In this document: positions 6,506 to 7,998 of the stretch, in pieces
Position numbering within the stretch: position 1 is the first letter of the stretch
Layout: each line of letters begins with the position of its first letter
Notes under the pieces: model-generated
Told to the model about the DNA's origin: nothing
The model's database searches: none
What the model saw: only the letters and a program-made list of their open reading frames with translations
From: Candidatus Krumholzibacteriia bacterium
Lineage (GTDB): Bacteria; Krumholzibacteriota; Krumholzibacteriia; Krumholzibacteriales; Krumholzibacteriaceae
DNA: 7,998 nucleotides
Direction: 5' to 3'
Assembly (NCBI GenBank): GCA_028706585.1
Contig: JAQTVX010000084.1
Span: forward strand, 1 to 7,998
Program-made: the position numbers and the translations under genes

Positions 6506-6751
6506 ATGGCACGCAAACTTTACACATATGGCATATTGCATGCGATGCGACAAGGCAGGAGAGTAGATTTAGTTGCGTGCGGTAGCCAGCCATTCCGCCC
6601 CCCAAGCGAATGGCGAAAAGAGTACCCGCTGGAGCGGGGGCTACGCAAGTATGCCCGGAAGAGAGAGTTAGATTCTCAGCAGCTTGAGCGGTCATACCGC
6701 ATTATGGCCGGGGTGTGCGAAACCGATCCGAGCCGAAAGGCCGAGCTCTGA
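6506..6751 (+). CDS. Hypothetical 81-aa protein, uncertain
   Basis: The ATG at 6506 lies 3 nt after the stop of the 33-aa ORF, with AGG 7 nt upstream. The product is basic; its second half (from EWRKEY to the C-terminal SRKAEL, including RGLRKYARKRELDSQQLERS) looks like a charged helical segment of a real protein, while the first 35 residues do not. No known family, signal peptide or membrane segment is visible. A competing reading is that this stretch is non-coding control DNA, since a sigma-54-like promoter (6529-6543) and several short stems lie inside it. Confidence 0.33.
   Translation: MARKLYTYGILHAMRQGRRVDLVACGSQPFRPPSEWRKEYPLERGLRKYARKRELDSQQLERSYRIMAGVCETDPSRKAEL
6529..6543 (+). promoter_or_regulatory. 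Candidate sigma-54 promoter
   Basis: TGGCATATTGCATGC fits the -24/-12 pattern GG-N10-GC: GG at 6530-6531 and GC at 6542-6543, with TGGCA matching 5 of 6 bases of TGGCAC. Transcription would start near 6555 and run toward the GAF activator at 7161, with a leader of about 600 nt. The neighbourhood of sigma-54 activators makes it plausible, but one match of this quality can arise by chance. Confidence 0.35.
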
Positions 6752-6788
6752 GATGAACAGAGAGAGAAGCCGGGTAAGGCACGTGGAA

Positions 6789-6885
6789 AATCCTGCACAG
6801 GGTATCCCCCGAGCGGGCAGCCCATTTGCATGGGCAATGGGCCGTCCGTATCCCGCGGTTGTATTCTGTTCCCCTGTGCAGGATT
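6789..6885. repeat. 14-bp perfect inverted repeat with nested stems; possible structured RNA
   Basis: AATCCTGCACAGGG (6789-6802) is exactly complementary to CCCTGTGCAGGATT (6872-6885). Inside, GCGGG (6813-6817) pairs with CCCGC (6852-6856), and GCCCAT (6820-6825) pairs with ATGGGC at 6837-6842 or at 6830-6835. This gives a nested structure of about 97 nt. It has no U-run. It may be a non-coding RNA, a leader structure ahead of the GAF activator, or a small palindromic element. Confidence 0.5.
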
Positions 6886-6992
6886 CTCTCTATTCCCCGC
6901 GCGTCCGAGCAGAGGAAAACGGATCGTCAGGATCAATAGCTACAATTTTCTCCATCTACAAATCACCTCCGAGCCGAAGCAAGACAAGAAGC

Positions 6993-7154
6993 ATGCCGCG
7001 ATTGCCGTACAAGGGACGCGGCCGCTGCAAGGCATTCGGACGCATACGGATGCGCTGCGGCGATCAATCGCCGAAGGTCGAAGCTCTCGCCGGAAAATAT
7101 GTTCACATGAACATTGTCACTGTTCAGCAGATCATCGAAAGGAAACAGAGGTGA
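6993..7154 (+). CDS. Possible 53-aa ORF translationally coupled to the GAF activator
   Basis: The ORF begins MPRLPYKGRGRC, is very basic in its first half, and ends in a helix-like segment (VQQIIERKQR). Its TGA (7152-7154) lies inside the ribosome site of the activator gene, 6 nt before that ATG, a layout typical of coupled genes. The purine-rich AAGAAGC before its own ATG is a weak ribosome site. No family is recognised, and it lacks the EPG-[DE]-DP motif of the two exported proteins. It could also be untranslated leader. Confidence 0.3.
   Translation: MPRLPYKGRGRCKAFGRIRMRCGDQSPKVEALAGKYVHMNIVTVQQIIERKQR
7100..7113. promoter_or_regulatory. Palindrome TGTTCA-ca-TGAACA, candidate operator
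   Basis: A perfect 6-bp dyad with a 2-bp centre, ending 47 bp before the ATG of the GAF activator; a further TGTTCA half-site follows at 7121-7126. The half-site TGTTCAC is the core of the CGTGAACAN boxes between the modules, which may point to a shared regulator (inference). It overlaps the possible 53-aa ORF. Confidence 0.4.
7148..7154 (+). promoter_or_regulatory. Ribosome binding site of the GAF activator
   Basis: GAGGTGA is an exact complement of the 16S rRNA tail, 6 nt before the ATG at 7161. It fixes that start firmly. Confidence 0.8.
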
Positions 7155-7160
7155 GCCAGC

Positions 7161-7998
7161 ATGTGCGCGAGCAAGAGTGAGCAACCACCCAAGGACCCGA
7201 TTCGGGCCGCACGATCGGACCAGTTCTTTGCGAGGGTTCAGAGCGATATCAAGGATCTCGAGCAAATGGAATCTGTGCGCGCGGGCGATAACGCGGAGCG
7301 CCAGCTCGAAAGGACGCTGCGGAAGCTCGGCAAGCTCGAGATGCTCACCGACATCACGAAGGCCCTCAACTCGACGCTCAATCTCAACGAGGTGCTCGAG
7401 AATATCATCGATTCGACGATCCAGCTCGCCGACGCCGACAGGGGCTTCCTCATGCTCGCCGATGACCGCGGCGTGCTCGAATTCAAGATAGCGCGGGATC
7501 GCGAGAAACACGCCCTTGACGAGGATGAGTTCACGATCAGCTTCAGCATCGTGAACGACGTCGCGCAGCGCGGAGAGCCTCTCTTCATATCCGACATCCT
7601 CGATGACAGCCGCTTCAAAGACCAGAAGAGGGTTCTCGACCTGCAGCTCAAGCGCGCCGTCTGCGTGCCCCTCGTGCTCGAGAAATCGATCATCGGCGTC
7701 ATCTACACCGACAGCGGCCGCCTGTCTCCGGCCTTCGCCAAAGACGACATGTCTATCATCTCGGCCTTCGCGGCACAGGCCACGATCGCGATCGAGAACG
7801 CCAAGCTCCACGGGAAGATCGTGCTCTCGCAGGAGAGCCTCGCGCTCGAAAACATGAAGCTCCGCCAGGAGCTCTCGGGCAAGTACGAATTCGCCGGCAT
7901 CATCGGCAGAAGCAAGTCGATGCAGGAGATCTTCCTCACGATCCAGAAGGTGGCGCCTCTGACGACGACGGTCCTCATTCAGGGGGAGACCGGAACCG
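7161..7998 (+). CDS. GAF-domain sigma-54-dependent transcriptional activator (3' end outside window)
   Basis: The frame stays open for 279 codons to the right edge. Residues 1-72 are a polar, charged leader including a helical stretch (about 47-70). Residues about 73-215 form a GAF domain: LNLNEVLENIIDSTIQL at 73-89, then DADRGFLML at 91-99, ISDILDDSRF at 143-152, AVCVPLVLEKSIIGVIYTDS at 166-185 and AFAAQATIAIENAKL at 202-216. A short coiled-coil-like linker (about 216-240) leads into the AAA+ domain, which starts at FAGIIGRSKSM and reaches Walker A (GETGT, 275-279) at the edge. Known for the family: GAF-AAA+-HTH enhancer-binding proteins of the NorR/NifA/FhlA layout, in which GAF binds a small ligand or senses redox state and controls ATPase activity. 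The ligand cannot be told here. The gene is divergent from the two TPR modules and codon use is G/C-ended like the 826-aa gene. The sigma-54 loop and HTH lie outside the window. Confidence 0.94.
   Translation, partial: MCASKSEQPPKDPIRAARSDQFFARVQSDIKDLEQMESVRAGDNAERQLERTLRKLGKLEMLTDITKALNSTLNLNEVLENIIDSTIQLADADRGFLMLADDRGVLEFKIARDREKHALDEDEFTISFSIVNDVAQRGEPLFISDILDDSRFKDQKRVLDLQLKRAVCVPLVLEKSIIGVIYTDSGRLSPAFAKDDMSIISAFAAQATIAIENAKLHGKIVLSQESLALENMKLRQELSGKYEFAGIIGRSKSMQEIFLTIQKVAPLTTTVLIQGETGT

Noticed and set aside
6507..6521. TGGCACG at 6507-6513 as a sigma-54 -24 box
   Set aside because: The -24 half is perfect, but the -12 position reads TT instead of GC, so the GG-N10-GC rule fails. The match 22 nt downstream is better.
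6963..7811. 282-codon open frame on the minus strand opposite the GAF activator
   Set aside because: The plus-strand frame has a perfect ribosome site, a GAF domain and Walker A; the minus frame is its shadow.
1..7998. CRISPR arrays, tRNA or rRNA genes, insertion sequences
   Set aside because: No regularly spaced repeats, no cloverleaf or rRNA-like stretch and no transposase motifs were found on either strand.

Overview
The window reads as a regulatory island from a free-living, sigma-54-rich, probably Gram-negative bacterium of moderately high GC. The grounds are three separate sigma-54 activator (bacterial enhancer-binding protein) genes in 8 kb, small proteins with Sec-type signal peptides, G/C-ended codons in most of the coding sequence, and good GGAGG-type ribosome sites. 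I cannot name the phylum. Lineages such as Deltaproteobacteria-like groups, Acidobacteriota or candidate phyla like Eisenbacteria would fit, but that is a guess from gene style only.

Layout. The left three quarters (1-6139) lie on the minus strand as two copies of one two-gene module. Module 2 is a 123-aa exported protein (5768-6139) followed 18 nt later by an 826-aa TPR / AAA+ / Fis-type HTH sigma-54 activator (3269-5749). Module 1 is a 107-aa exported protein (2400-2723) followed 42 nt later by a second TPR / AAA+ activator (2357 leftward, cut by the window edge just inside its HTH). Each module has a good sigma-70-type promoter ahead of the small gene (TTGACA-N18-TAAGAT and TTGACA-N17-CACAAT). 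The two small proteins share an E-P-G-[DE]-D-P-x-L-K motif and an aromatic, hydrophobic C-terminal end.

Between the modules (2724-3268, about 545 nt) I see no convincing gene. It holds several inverted repeats, two copies of a tandem CGTGAACAN box, and the module 1 promoter. To the right of module 2 (6140-7160) the DNA turns AT-richer and control-like. It has a plus-strand promoter with a perfect TATAAT overlapped by two 16-bp dyads, up to three uncertain small ORFs (33, 81 and 53 codons), a possible sigma-54 promoter, a 14-bp perfect inverted repeat with nested stems, and a TGTTCA-ca-TGAACA palindrome. From 7161 to the right edge a third activator runs on the plus strand. It has a GAF sensor domain instead of TPRs and is cut at its Walker A motif.

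Working model (inference). Each module pairs a small secreted or periplasmic protein with a cytoplasmic TPR regulator that has no receiver, PAS or GAF domain. TPR regulators controlled by small exported peptides are known from Gram-positive bacteria (the RRNPP family: Rap, Rgg, NprR, PlcR, PrgX). Here the output would be sigma-54 activation instead. No enzyme or structural gene is present to show what is being controlled.
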